In this document: positions 12,212 through 28,276 of the stretch, piece by piece
Layout of the letters: each line of letters opens with the position of its first letter
How positions within the stretch are numbered: the stretch's first letter is position 1
From: Hoplostethus atlanticus
Taxonomy: Eukaryota > Chordata > Actinopteri > Trachichthyiformes > Trachichthyidae
NCBI GenBank assembly: GCA_034670405.1
Contig: JAXDDX010000165.1
Span: forward strand, 470,001 to 534,000
DNA: 64,000 bases
Direction of reading: 5' to 3'
Position numbers and translations under genes: made by a program
Notes under the pieces: model-generated
What the model saw: only the letters and a program-made list of their open reading frames with translations
Databases searched by the model: none
Told to the model about the DNA's origin: nothing

Positions 12212-14638
12212 CTAGAAAAACAGCGGGGGCGTCACCATGACAACCGTGAACGGCAGATGCTTAGACCCCTTGCCGACACCAGGTGCAGAGAAGAGACTCC
12301 TTCCCATCTGTCATTCTCTCCATCCCCTCCCTCTATCCGTCTATCAATCAATCAATCTCTCCCCTTGCAGTTTGGACATTTTTCTGGCGCTATTCCCACC
12401 AAGCCTATGCAGCAGCAGCTGGGTATGTGTGCATCGACCTCCCTTCAGCTCATTCTCTCTTTCTTGTACAACATCACACCCCTTCGCGAATCCTCATTCT
12501 TTACCCCATCGGATTCCGATTATGATTTGTATGATGATGATTTGTGTTTGGATGCCGTATTGACGGTCTATTTCAGACACCCTTCGTTTAGCCCATTTAG
12601 TCCCCATATCAGCATGTGTTTGTGTTTTTGCCAACTCTGATCTCTATAGCTCGGTGACCATGAGCTTTCTCTGACTCATCACCCATCTGATTGCCCGCCA
12701 GACGGTCCACATGACCCCTATTCTTCCCGCATCAAACCAGCAGGTCGCGTCATAAGGAGGATAACTCCCATTGTGGACCGTTTAGCCCGACTCACAGTGA
12801 CTTTAAGTGCATTAGGAGGGGTGGCGGGGGACTCGAGGTTGTCCGCAAGGTGACTATATCCATCACAAAGGAGACAAAATTGTAAAATAATAAGATGTAT
12901 ATATTGGGTTTTCACAGTGGGGAAGAAAAAAAAACAAAAAAAAATACTCATTTCAGCTCATTTCTATGCTGCAGGAGAGTGTGAGAGAAAAGGTGGAACA
13001 AGGTAAGAAAAATAATAAGTGTGCCCTAGCCGAGGGAAACAAGGGGCAAGCCTTAATAAAGACAGACAATGAAATAAGGTTTGTTATGAGTATGATGTGC
13101 AAAAATGCCGATAAATAACGAAGGAGAAAAAAACAGGGGGGAAATGAGACAAATAAATAAATAAATAAATAAGTATATATCTAAAGAACAGCGAGGACTG
13201 TTTTGGTCTGCTATTTAAAATTGGCTGCCGCAGACTTCCGCCCCAATTCTTAATGTTTTCAGAGGGCTTGGGAGAGCAGGGGCCTAATGAAAAAGCTTAT
13301 ATAAATGCAAATTGCATTCTGTCCTATGTTAAACCCGGTGCCTAATGAAAATTGTCAAGGTAGAGAGCAGAGATGGATGGCGTGGAAGGCAAAACAGGTC
13401 AGATCACCAGATAAATGAGAGTTTCATCCCCACAAAACTCATCCGCCATCTGCCAACAAACAGGTGGGGGGACAGAGGGGACATGGGAGAGAACAAACAA
13501 AAAAAGCAGAATAACCATATTGCTATATGTTGCTATCCATCTCTGACATTGACGTTTGGGTTATTTTTGAAGAGAGGCCTCAGTGTCCCCTGATGCTGAA
13601 GGATAAACTTTTAAAAGAGCTGCATCCAGTAACCTCAGGACATTATGGAGGAACAACACTGGACAAGAACCCACATTAGTCATAATATCAAGAGGTTGAA
13701 TTTTGGCTCCGGAAAAGCTGCGTCACGCCGCCGCCGCCGCCGCCGCCCACCAACCCCCCCTGGTGGTTCCGCCTCAGTCTCCCGCCTGACCTAACATCTC
13801 CTCTGGCTGGGCCTGTGTGGACGGGCAGGAATAGAAGGCCATTACACCTCTAAAGAGAAAGAACAGCCTCGCTCCATCTTCATCTGGAGCGGGACGCCGA
13901 GCGGGAGACAGCCCAAAGTACCGTTGTCTGTTTCAGCAGGTCTGCCCGCCGGGTATACCCAAGGGTGTCGGTGTGTGTGTGTGTGCAGGTAACTTTTTTT
14001 GCGTGTGCGTTTTTTTTGCGCGTCTGTTTGTGCGTGCCTACCTTTTCCAGCTCGCCTCACCTCGCATAGCCTCTCCCTCACTCAGCCCGGTGTGATAAGA
14101 GAGCAGATTTGTAAAACCATTTTGTTTGAGTTCACAGAAGGATATTTGGCAAGCAGGCAGCTTAGGCGGCCTTGAACACAACTCCAAAGTCATTGGTCTG
14201 AACAGAGTGGCTATGTCACTTTCATGATATCCTCTGAGCATGCTCTCTAATACCACTCCATTCCTCTCCTATCCTTTCCCCCGCTCTCTTCTTCTCTCCC
14301 TCACCACAGGTGATTCTAATAACTCTTTGTCTTCCGCTGGCACAATTCCACTGTTCTTTTTATCTCTTGCGTTTTTTGTGTGTGGTTCTCTCACAGGATG
14401 TGTTGAATAGCCTCCAAAATGTCCTCTAGCATTTAGTAAAGTATAATATGAGTCATTTGTGCAAGCAGAGAGCCTCCTCTTGAGTCCCTCCCCTCTACAG
14501 GTGCATCAACACATCAGTTTCTTGGCCGCAGAACCACTTTTTTCTTTTTTGCACCGATGGAAAAGCGAGCTACTGCTGCGGGGGGAAAGCAAGTGGTGAT
14601 GTTTCACCAGCGCTCTCCCACCAGTGATGACTTTTTAC
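12212..14638 (-). other. csmd2 intron f-g
   Basis: 2427 bp. Contains an AAATA-type run (13147-13171) and a CCG trinucleotide run (13728-13747). No gene recognised. Confidence 0.8.
13728..13747. repeat. CCG trinucleotide repeat
   Basis: About seven GCC units followed by a C-rich stretch. Confidence 0.85.
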
Positions 14639-14761
14639 CTTGGACGTGTCTGTGGTGGCGATGACCCAGGTACAGTTAGCGTTGTTGTCATACTGGACCG
14701 GGTAGTTAGGAGACGGTGATGATACCGCTGGGGCCTCTCAGCTGACCTCCACACATTGGTG
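14639..14761 (-). CDS. csmd2: csmd2 exon f: first part of CUB3, with a +1 frameshift
   Basis: This exon is 123 nt; the flanking phases (1 nt from exon e, phase 0 into exon g) require 122. The acceptor is gcttgcag and the donor gtaaaa. It reads PMCGGQLRGPSGIIT in the expected frame, then one extra base (plus-strand C at 14714) gives GTC TCC TAA, with the stop at 14706-14708. Removing that base restores the expected CUB motif SPNYPVQYDNNANCTW and then VIATTDTSK to a clean donor. No compensating indel lies in the exon. Skipping it would not help, because exon e ends in phase 1 and exon g starts in phase 0. The cause may be a sequence error, an allele or a true lesion. Confidence 0.92.
14714..14714 (-). 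other. csmd2: single-base insertion (frameshift) in csmd2 CUB3
   Basis: On the minus strand the text reads ATC ACC then an extra G, then TCT CCT AAC TAC. The extra base sits between the conserved T and S of the CUB IITSPNYP motif and creates TAA two codons later. The context is not a homopolymer. Confidence 0.85.
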
Positions 14762-15303
14762 CTGCAAGCGATGAGGGAGAGAGGTAAATGTTAGTGGCAA
14801 ATCTAGGATATATTGTTGAGGATGTGTAATTGCAGATATGATAACCATTGCGTGTACGGTAAACAGAAGGGCTGTACGCAACTGAAAACAATGATAGCCT
14901 CAGACAAGATCAAGAATAACACAGTAAACGAAAAACTTGGCACCCAACTCCACCCTGGGTATCTGGAAACTGTATCAAAAGGACAGCTAAGCCAAGGCAG
15001 ACCAACAAAATCTAACCGTAATCTGAGTAAGACACGCTGAACGTTATCCCCCCAGCGTCAGGATCACGAGGATCAAATCGCCCGGCTAACTTCAAAAATC
15101 ACCTCTAAAAGCGCTGATACTGTTACATTTTGAATCGAGCATCAGCGTCTGATCTACTGTGAGTGGGAGATGGCTTCGGAAAAAAAAAAAAAAGCTGCAC
15201 CGCGCAGCTGTTTGGCAAGCGCTCAGTAAGGATAAGCAATTGTTTTGTTTATGAACCGTAATCAAATGGTAAGCAGAAGTACCATCCAAACAAAATCCAC
15301 TGA

Positions 15304-15331
15304 AGTGCTCTCTCTCTCTCTCTCTCTCTCT
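15304..15331. repeat. CT microsatellite
   Basis: CT run of about 13 units. Confidence 0.92.
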
Positions 15332-18300
15332 AAAACACTTGACTCGCCGATTCAGCGTGGCAGTTAAAATACCCACGGACGAGAGACTAATGACAGATGC
15401 AATCAGAGCCGTGATGAATCACAGAGGGCGAAAAAAAAAAACACACACACACACATTCAACAAAACAAAAGTATTGAATTATAATTGCTGACCGCTATAG
15501 CTCGTTCAGTCAAGCGTATCTAGATACTCTCGTTGAAAAGTTGAGTCGTCGGGGGCAGTTAGCAAACCAACTTTTAAAGGACAATGTGACTTTTCTTATC
15601 AAGGCCCTGGGGCCTCGGCATGGCAGAACTCTTAAACACCTCTTTGAATTATAGCGGTATTTCTAATGAATGCTTTAAGGGAAGTGTGTGTGTGTGTGTG
15701 TGTATGATTGTGTGTATATATGTAGGAGGGCAACATGGAAGTATTTAAAAGGGCCTGGACCCAGCCACCCTCTTCTTAATGAGTAACGTCTCAGAGAAGT
15801 CCTGCGGGTGTTCAGTGCCTCCACACCCTTCCTCCTCCCTCCAACCCCCCCCCCGCCTCCACTATTAAATTGTAAAAAGAACTTTGGGGAAGTTTAGGGA
15901 AGAAAAAAGTAATTAATGTGAGTGGTGCTGACAGTGAGGGTGACCTTAATGAAAATAATACAGCAGAGAGGAAGTCCGGTGATGTACCATTGCCCCCCTT
16001 TTTTATTTTAATAATGGGGATCATCTGGCCCGAGCCTCCTCATCCTTTTTGGGACAGAAACAAAAGTCCAGCAGGCTGATCACCCGGCAATCAAAAGGCA
16101 ACGGCGACTCACACAGAAGAAAAGAAAGTATACGAGAGGAAAATTTGACCATTTTCAGGATGGATTTGCCAGCCCCAGATGAAGCCCCTTTTTCTCCGTG
16201 CTAATGATAGTCCTGCTGAATTTAACGATGACTAATGCCAATTCAGGACACAGATACATCTTCAATTATTTCCGGACAATGTTTAATCTTCATTTAAAAC
16301 CGGTCCGAGGCCCCGAACAAAAAGGTGTGGCAGCAAAGGTTGAATGAGGATGATGGAATTATTCTTAATTCTTAAAATGAATATTTTTAGTTTTGTTCCG
16401 GGAAAAGAGGCGAGAGAAGTCAGCGGAGTCAGATATAGAAAAAAGGAACGGCTGCCTAGTGGAATTCAATCATATGAAAAATTGAAATCATGTCCTGAAA
16501 TATGTTCCCGTTATTTATTTCTGTTGCTATCCATACGATTAGCGGCTGGCAGTACAATCAATCCTCCCACCCGTATAATCCTTCTGAGATCAGTGCCCCC
16601 CCCCCCCCCTTCTCCTTCGTGGTATAATCTCATTTTGGCTCAATTGGATCACTCTAAGACAAAAGGAACGGGGGAGCCCCCTGGAAAACTGGATTTCTCA
16701 GAGCACATTAACGGGAGTGGAGTAATGAAGATAGGCCCCGAGACCGTGGAAACCATGGGGGATACAAATGCCCAGGTGACTGCATCAAGACACCTTTTGT
16801 ATGAGAGTTTTAAGGGGTTTTAAGGAAACTGATGAAACTGGCACAAAATGGCTGCCATGCTGGGTTGTAAGGGTATAAAAGTGGATGGGGAAATGCACCA
16901 CGTAGCATCGTCCAAGGATAGGAAATCCAACAAGTGGGCCATTTGCGTGAAGATCTTGCGGAATCGCGACTTCAGTCATTCAGTATGTCAAGATTATTTA
17001 CACAAATTACCCAGTCCACCAACAAAATAGTGCTGATGAATTTCCGCCTGCCCTCCTCTATAATTAATTAAAGATGACTTACACACAGAACCGAACTGAT
17101 TCAGAATTCACATATCAAGTCTCCATTCAGTCTGAAATTTGGCTCTCCTTGTGTCGATCTTATACATCCTCTCTCTCTCTCTCATCTCTCTCGCCATGTC
17201 ACTAATTGGTTTCCCTATTGACAGATCTGTTCAAATGAAGAGATACAACAAATAGCTCAAAGCTATCGGCGTCCCCGGTCTAAAAGATCCTTCCTGTGCC
17301 AACGACTTAAACTTTAGTTCATCATTAGCTTACCTCAAGGACAGTTTTCGTATGACTCGCTCTGTTTATGTATTTTCTGACATTGTGATTTATGAACGTC
17401 TCATTCTCGGTGGAAGAGCGAGATTGTTTGGCTTAATTACTCCGCAACTTTTTTTTTTTTTTTTCTTTCAGAGTTATCCCTCGGCACTTTGCAATTACAG
17501 GGCCCTTTTTTGGAGTAATGACCCAGCATTTAGCGCTGTCGAATCAATGAAACAAGACAAATAATCTCCCCCCCTGCATTTGCCAATTTCAAAAGAAGGA
17601 ATGATTGAAAACAGGCTTTCACACCCAAACGCAACCCAATTACTACGGCAGATCTGTGAATCACTGACTGACAGATGATGATGATTGCCAATCACACAAA
17701 TATCATGAACGTGTATGTGTGTTTTTGTATCAGTGGGTTATGTGTGTGTGTCTGTCTTCCTGTGTACGTATTTGCCCTTGTTTCTATATCAGTTTCATAA
17801 TTTCCCTTTCATTAAAAGTTGCATTCAGCCTTACCTATCTTGTTTATTTCATTCTGATTTTTTATTTTTTTTTATGAGTAAATAAGTACAGAAAAGTAAC
17901 AGTGTGTAAACAAATTAATAAGAAATATCCGTGTGAGTGAAGGCAGAGAGAGTAATCAGAAACTATCATCTCTGCACATCTCTCCAAACGGTAATTTCAG
18001 TGTTGCAATTCCATGTCGAAACGCTGTCGCCTCACTACCGGCTTCATCTGCAAAGTGGTTTATCGGGACTGAAGAGTCGAGGAGAAGACAGACACCACTC
18101 GACGGATTTGACGAAACTCGGGAGGGATGATCCCATTTTCGCATTGTTTTGGCATTTAAAAGATTACACTGACTGGCCTGATGGGACAGTATAATTAAAG
18201 GTCAATATGTCAAACACTGAAAGGCCAAAACTGCTAGACCACCAGTCTGATTCTGATGAAACTTGGAGGGATGGTGCATCTTGTTACTGGGGGGGGGGGT

Positions 18301-18479
18301 GCCTGCCTGTGTCACTTCCATGTACAAGTCAAACTATTTAAGAACACCAAAAATACAGATGGGCAAATACATTTCAGATTTCAGAACAATAATAATGATG
18401 ATGAAATGGTGATACCTTATAGGGAAATTCTCTTTTCGCTTGCCACCCCTCCACAGGAAGGTCAGGATCATCTACAAAA

Positions 18480-18595
18480 TAGTACCCCTTGAACTGGTAG
18501 GAGTTCAGTGACTGGCTCAAAGACACTTCAGAAGGGTGGATATTTGACATTAATGGACTCTCTCTTTAACCACTAGGCTACGCAGCCACCCGTAC
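18480..18595 (-). mobile_element. tRNA-derived SINE fragment
   Basis: On the minus strand it begins gggtggctgcgtagcctagt and continues ggttaaagagag, like the A-box head of fish tRNA-derived SINEs, followed by the tctgaagtgtctttgagcc block seen in such elements. Diverged and without a clear tail. Confidence 0.55.
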
Positions 18596-19141
18596 TCAAA
18601 TACAGGTTAAAAAAAGAGCTTCATGTTACAAGGGTCAATGTTTGTTTTTTTTGATCAAGTGACAAAATGTACCTGCCCTGCTCAGATGAATACACATCAC
18701 ATCGATTAATACAAAAAAAGGCCAACCGCCAAATCTACTCTGATGAATACAGTTCACTGACGATAACTGAGAAGCACATTGCCAGCAGGCACATAACAGA
18801 CACCACATACGGAGCCTGACTGCTCTCTCTCTCTGCCTGTCACAAAACGGTTAGAAGTCAGGGAGACGTGCCTGACGGGCAGCGCTACGCCAGCAGGAGC
18901 GGCAGGCGGAGGAAGGGTGGCCAAGGGTCAAAGTCAGGCCAATCGCAGTAAAATGGTGGAACACCAAATTGATATTGGAGAGAACGAGAGAATCTAGAGT
19001 GGGCATCTACGCCAGACGCAACACGAGTAAACACATCAGCATCGGGGGGAATATAAATATGGAAATATAAATGGAGGTCGTATCGAGACTACCTCTATCA
19101 CAGAAGTACAGAAATGCACAACCATGCACGTCAATCCTCAC

Positions 19142-19266
19142 CTCTGCAGATGGGCCGGTCGTCGCTCCAGCCCACGTAGCTGTCCGTCACCCGCAGACAG
19201 CTGATGCTCTTTGAGCCCTGCAGTTCATAGCCCTCATCGCAGGAGAAATGCACCGTGGCCCCCCGC
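19142..19266 (-). CDS. csmd2: csmd2 exon e: remainder of Sushi2
   Basis: This 125-nt exon has acceptor ccacttgcag and donor gtgagg. It continues Sushi2 with RGATVHFSCDEGYELQGSKS, then ISCLRVTDSYVGWSDDRPIC. With the MC of exon d, the four Sushi cysteines (C, FSC, ISC, PIC) and the Trp before the last cysteine are all present, so the module should fold normally. It ends AGA G; exon f supplies CA to make Ala. Confidence 0.94.
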
Positions 19267-23001
<3,735 letters not shown>

Positions 23002-23079
23002 ACACGGATATCTTGTGGTGGTTGTCTTTGCTGGGCAGCATCTTTACACCTCGAGACTTGAGCTCAGTCATCTTCTTCA
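23002..23079 (-). CDS. csmd2: csmd2 exon c: basic linker between CUB2 and Sushi2
   Basis: This 78-nt exon has acceptor ctctctccag and donor gtaagt. It encodes KKMTELKSRGVKML followed by PSKDNHHKISV, a lysine-rich linker conserved across CSMD paralogues (recalled ELKSRGVK...PSKD motif). It contains no cysteines and is not part of a CUB or Sushi fold. The length is a multiple of three with matching phases at both ends, so skipping it would keep the frame (the b/d junction codon would then be G+TG, Val). No other gene or strand explains the reading. Confidence 0.92.
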
Positions 23080-24143
23080 CTGGAGAGAGAAAAATGTGAA
23101 GAGAGACATTAGAAAAAGGGGGCAGTGTAATAACAACACCCACACGTTTACACCCAGTAGGTATAATATACAGACTGAAAGGCCCACTCCACATCGCGTC
23201 ACACACTCCCGTTTTGACAAAGTAATAAAAGAGACAAACAGGGAAGATGACTTGGGAAAGGCTCTTACAGAGATCGTACCACTTTGAAAAGACAAAATAC
23301 ACCAAGAAGCGACGTGTAATTCACATTCATGACACTCACGTCGTCTATAGAGCCTCTATAAGTAAAGGGGAAAAGAGAGTTCAACAAGGTGCAATTTCTT
23401 TCCCATTCTGTGGAGTGGAGGTGGCAGGGAATAACTGGGATTAGAGGGTGGGGTGTATGGAAGTGCACATGAGTAGCAAATTGACTCTTTTCTGTACAAT
23501 GACAAGATGAGGTTTGAATTACTGAGTTTGATGATAATTGCAGAGAAAATGAAAAAAGAAATCACTGCATATTCATTTGAAAAAAAGGGAGCTCATCATT
23601 GCAAAATAAAAGCCTCATCTAAATGCATATTTATTCACCAATTTCAAAAACACCATCAGTATTATCACACATCCGTAAACACTCATCCTATTTAATTACC
23701 CTGTTTGCTTTTGACAATGGGTTTTCACCTTTTCCCCCCGGAATGTGTTTTTTATCCATTGCTCAGTCTCAGCCGAATTATAGTTCAAAGCCATCACATT
23801 TGAGTCATGTGTCAAAAAAGTCTTGTTTATTTGGAAGCAAAAAAAAACCACACAAAAATAACTTATTTTCATGTGTGATACACTGATCTAACCAACTTTC
23901 ATAAAATGAAGAGGAACATTGAAGGGGGGAAAAAAAAAAAAGAGGGAATTGAGCCGATGAAGATAAATCAAGTCACTTCACTGCTGAAACAGACCTCTGC
24001 TGGGGCATCATGGGAATTGTAGTGATGAGACGGGGTGGTGGTGGGAGGCGGCTGGGGGATGTGATGTGTGGAGTCAACAGTTAGTCTAAAGTATTTATCT
24101 TCTTCACCCATTTCTCTCTGATCTGAACATATTTATTTATCTA

Positions 24144-24638
24144 CAGTCATGCTTGAAAGTTTGTGAACCCTACAGGGGGTCATTATTTCATATATTATAG
24201 AGGAATAACCTCATAAAATCCTTTTCTAACAGTGGACTGATGGAGCCTAAATCTTTCTGATATGACTTTCTAACCTTCTAACCTACAGACTGATCCATTC
24301 TACATCCTGAGCTCCTCTGCGGTCTCTTGGATCACAGCATAGTTTTTCTTTCATCTGCATGGTAACACCAAACTGACCCGGTTTCTCACCTGTATTTATG
24401 GGAGCGCCACACAAACTCCCTCCCCAAAGATCTGACCTCTGATTGGTTAACTTCATATCCAATTATTCACCCACCTGATTCTACTTACCTACTTGATTTA
24501 ACCAATGCAAGAGGAGAATGTTAAAATGAGATCCTTTACTTCAGTTAAGAAAAGCTTCATTTTGATTAGGATTGCATAGTAAGAATTCAAACTTTCTATA
24601 ATTTCTCAAGGGGTTCACAAATGTTCAAGCATGACTGC
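24144..24638. mobile_element. MITE with Tc1/mariner-type ends
   Basis: About 495 bp with imperfect terminal inverted repeats of about 27 bp: left cagtcatgcttgaaagtttg, and right the reverse complement of cagtcatgcttgaacatttg. TA precedes the left end; the right flank is CA, a likely mutated TA. No open frame, so non-autonomous. Confidence 0.85.
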
Positions 24639-24879
24639 AACATTGGACTTGTAATCCTATAGGCTCCTTGCCTTCTCCTTTCTCCACCCCCACCCCAATC
24701 TCATTTGACTCTGAGCGGATGACTGGAGGTGAGATCCTTAGAGATTGTCTTTTTTTTTGCAGACGGATGGATGGACTAATCCTTTTTCCCTGCTCATCCC
24801 TTCTCAAAGCTGACCCCTGAACCTCTGAGAGTAATGGGACTGGGGAAGGATTCAGGGGAGAGAGAGGATTGTGTATGTA

Positions 24880-24884
<5 letters not shown>

Positions 24885-24912
<28 letters not shown>
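24885..24912. repeat. TG microsatellite
   Basis: TG run of about 14 units after a TATG stretch. Confidence 0.92.
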
Positions 24913-24916
<4 letters not shown>

Positions 24917-24929
24917 TGTCTTATGAGGC

Positions 24930-25170
24930 CTGTCTAGTATTGAGTCTTCAGTTTTCCTTGAAGCAATTGCAAAAATCTCCCACCAGGGTGAGATAATCCA
25001 ATGCAATCCAATGCAGTTTTGAAACAAAATCTAGCAAAATCTTGAAATAAGGCAGATCAGCCCACTAATATCAAGATGATGACTTGATTCAAGACAATTT
25101 AAGATGATTTGCACCGGGAACAAGTAGAACGATCTCACCCCTATGGCAGATTTGTTGAAAGATTCAGGTT
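24930..25170. mobile_element. possible degraded CACTTGTTT-type MITE
   Basis: Contains ggtgagataatcc, attgagtcttcag and a mirrored gatctcacccc, resembling the fish MITE at 50905-51586 but more diverged. Confidence 0.35.
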
Positions 25171-25383
25171 GTGGGACCCAATGGATTTATAGATGTAGAA
25201 AGAATCTATCACAGGAATAAAATCTTTACAGTTCTTTGCATGGTGATATTTATGTGAATGTCAACATTTAGAAGGATGGTAATACAAACTAAAATGTTGT
25301 ATTGACCTATACCTAACATGAATTGCAACAAAATAAGCAGAATATAAAGAATGGTTCTCATAATACCAACACCTTATCCTCTA

Positions 25384-25551
<168 letters not shown>

Positions 25552-28237
25552 TCAACATGGAGATGGTAGGGCAGTGGGTGGCAAACTGCAGTCATATTTA
25601 GTATATACTGTAATACATAATTGAAATGAAGGTTAAAGGTGCGACGTGTAGCATTTGTAAACATAATATATCATCGTCAAATTAATTGATACCTTTTTAT
25701 AATTACCGTAAACAAATGGTCGAGACAACTGGTAGCTAGCCTGTGTGCTAGTATTTCTCAAAATTAAGACCACATTTCCCATAAATGCTGTTGCTTCTTG
25801 CTGCAAAGAAGATACTTTCCTTCTTCGGTCAAAGGTTTTCTCTTTGGCTTTACTGGAGAGGATAAACATTGTGGAAGTGATTTTTTTCCACAGGCCTTTC
25901 ATGCATTCCTCCATCTGCCATTGCCAGTAACTCTGAAAGCATTAGTTCTGTTTGTGCCCTCTTCCTGGTTTGTGCCATAAAGCAATCCTGCAGAATTCCC
26001 ATGAAATCCGACCTGGTGGCACACGATGTAAAATGCAGTGTAGAGGCCGGTAGAGGCTTGCCAATTTTCTTGGCAATGGTCTCTTTTGTTTACAGTAAGT
26101 TATACTAATGTCTTTAATTAATGTGATTGATGCTACAAAAAATGCTACAGGTAACACCATAAAGATCTATCAGAGGAAGGGTCGGATGACTAGTGCCCAA
26201 GGGGAGCTACAGTATAATGACTCTTATCCAAACTATGAGCCAATAAAAAAGGGTATAGGGATATACCGGCACTGGCATTTGCAGAGAAAGGACACTCCTT
26301 TTTATGGGTTTGACAAAGCCACGGTAAATTATACTCTACAAACACTTACAGCGCCTCCTGATCTGTATGCTAATATGGGCCTTTGCTTAGCAGGCATTTC
26401 TTTAGCTGCTAAAGCCAAAGTCATTTGGGGACACATCATCTTTTATCTCAGGACGCACAAACACAAGCACACACACACACAAGTGTACAGGCAAACACCG
26501 GAACAAACACCCAGACGGCGGAAGAAAGAAAAAAAAGCAAAAGCTAGGCAAGTAAAAAAATGTTATTAAATAAATAAAACCAAGAAAAAGGAGGTGGGAG
26601 ACACATTTTGCAGGCTAATACCTGCTCAACTTTAAATGCTAAAACTTCTTCTTTGCTCTGTTGCTGCAGGGGCGCGAGAATAAAACCAGCTTTTGGTATT
26701 CAGTTCCCAAAACAAAGACGGGGATGTACTGTAAAAAAGACGTTTAGCCCAGTGAGGGTGTCTGGCGGAGATATCTAACTGCTACAGACTGCCCTGTAGA
26801 GCTCTCCGAGGATCAACTAAAAGCATGTGGGTTTCTGGGTCTAGCCAGAATTAGCTGTTATTTTGATGAAGACAAAGCCCCCTCAGTTTATAAAGTGAGC
26901 TCTCGCCACAGTGGGGCTGCTGCCTTACTGTAGCACAGCTAATCACTTAAGCTGAACCCAAACACAGTAGTAGGGATGGAGGGAGAGAGTGAGGCAAGGA
27001 GGGGAGGATAGATAGAGACAGGGTCTGAGGGAGATGGAGAGACAGAAAAAAAAAGAGGGTAAAGAAGTGAGAAAATATGAGAGAGGCGGCATATCAAAAT
27101 GTCTGTGATTTGGCTTGTTCAGACACCCTATGAGCAGACAGCGGAGAGAAAATGGAGGAGTGTGAAAACGGAGAGAAAGCGTATCACCGGCGAGACCTCG
27201 ATGTCTCGCCTGTCACCCGCGGCACATTCGGCGCCAGGGCTCCATCTCCCTAACTGTAAATCAGTCGGATTACTGATGGCCCAGTTACCTGCGCTGCCAA
27301 CAACCTCCAGCTGACCCTACCTGACCCCCATTTGCTAGCCAGGCGAAAGAGCTCCTCGTCAGGGCTGTCAACACTATGAGTGGCCTTGAAGGGAGGAGGG
27401 GGGTGGGGGGGGGGACTAGTGGTGATTACGTGGGTGTGGGTGGGTGTTGTTGTTGGGATGCTGTGTGCCACATGTGTGTCTACACCAGTCCCCCCCCCCC
27501 CACCCCCCCTCAGCCTCTACAAGTCCTTGTGTGCACCATAATAGGGGTAATTCACCGAGAGCAACACTGAGCCATATTATCTCACATTAGTGCCATTTAT
27601 CTGATTAAATGAACAGATCATTTTCTTTTCAGGGAATAAGAGAGCCCTGCTGACATAACAGCAAACAGCCATCGAGGGAATTTCTCCGCCTCACCTTCTA
27701 ACACTCACACTTATTACACTTACAAATCTCGGATGCCGTTTGTAGGTGTTAGGGTAACCGTCTAGTGTTAAGTATTTATATTTCAATCAACTTTCTAAAC
27801 GTGGACTATGAAGTGGTAATCCGTGAGATTCTTCGCCATCGTCTTTGCAGCTAATGTCCCAGAGATTAGTTGTCAATCAATCAAACAGTACTGTCTTTTT
27901 CCTTGGATTTTCTGTCGATGAAGATTCTGTTGATTCTTCCTTTGTCTGCTCAGCCATGGCGGCTATCGCTGCTAATGCTAACTACCCAGTTATTTTTCTA
28001 TTCAAAGAGACCGCTGTTGCTGCTTCCGCTGAGTTTATAGGCATGACTGTGCGCGAGAATGTAAAAGGTTTCGTGGAAATGGGTATAGGTCAATCGGTGA
28101 GAGTAGCAAAACGGAAATTTATTTACAGGAAAATGTCTCGCAGTTTTACTTTAAGCTACATGAGTAAAGCGAAGAAACAGCAAAGAACAATCAGCTGATG
28201 AATTCAATGTGGTTCGTCCCTGTGTGGAAAACCAGAA

Positions 28238-28276
28238 ATGCTGGGACTTGTGACTTGTGACTTGTGACTCGACTCG
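28238..28276. repeat. short GTGACTT tandem repeat
   Basis: Four to five copies of gacttgt/gactcg units in tandem. Confidence 0.8.

Larger units (their letters stand above)
14762..19141 (-). other. csmd2 intron e-f
   Basis: 4380 bp. Contains a CT run (15304-15331), TG run (15687-15703), poly-C runs near 15846 and 16595, a poly-T run (17451-17464) and a probable reverse SINE at 18480-18595. No gene is supported. Confidence 0.8.

Noticed and set aside
26108-26569. 153-codon plus-strand frame
   Set aside because: No recognisable domain, ends in low-complexity CA-derived sequence, and lies in an intron; may be part of an unidentified repeat.
27845-28198. 117-codon plus-strand frame
   Set aside because: No family motif, no splice or start context, likely chance or repeat-derived.
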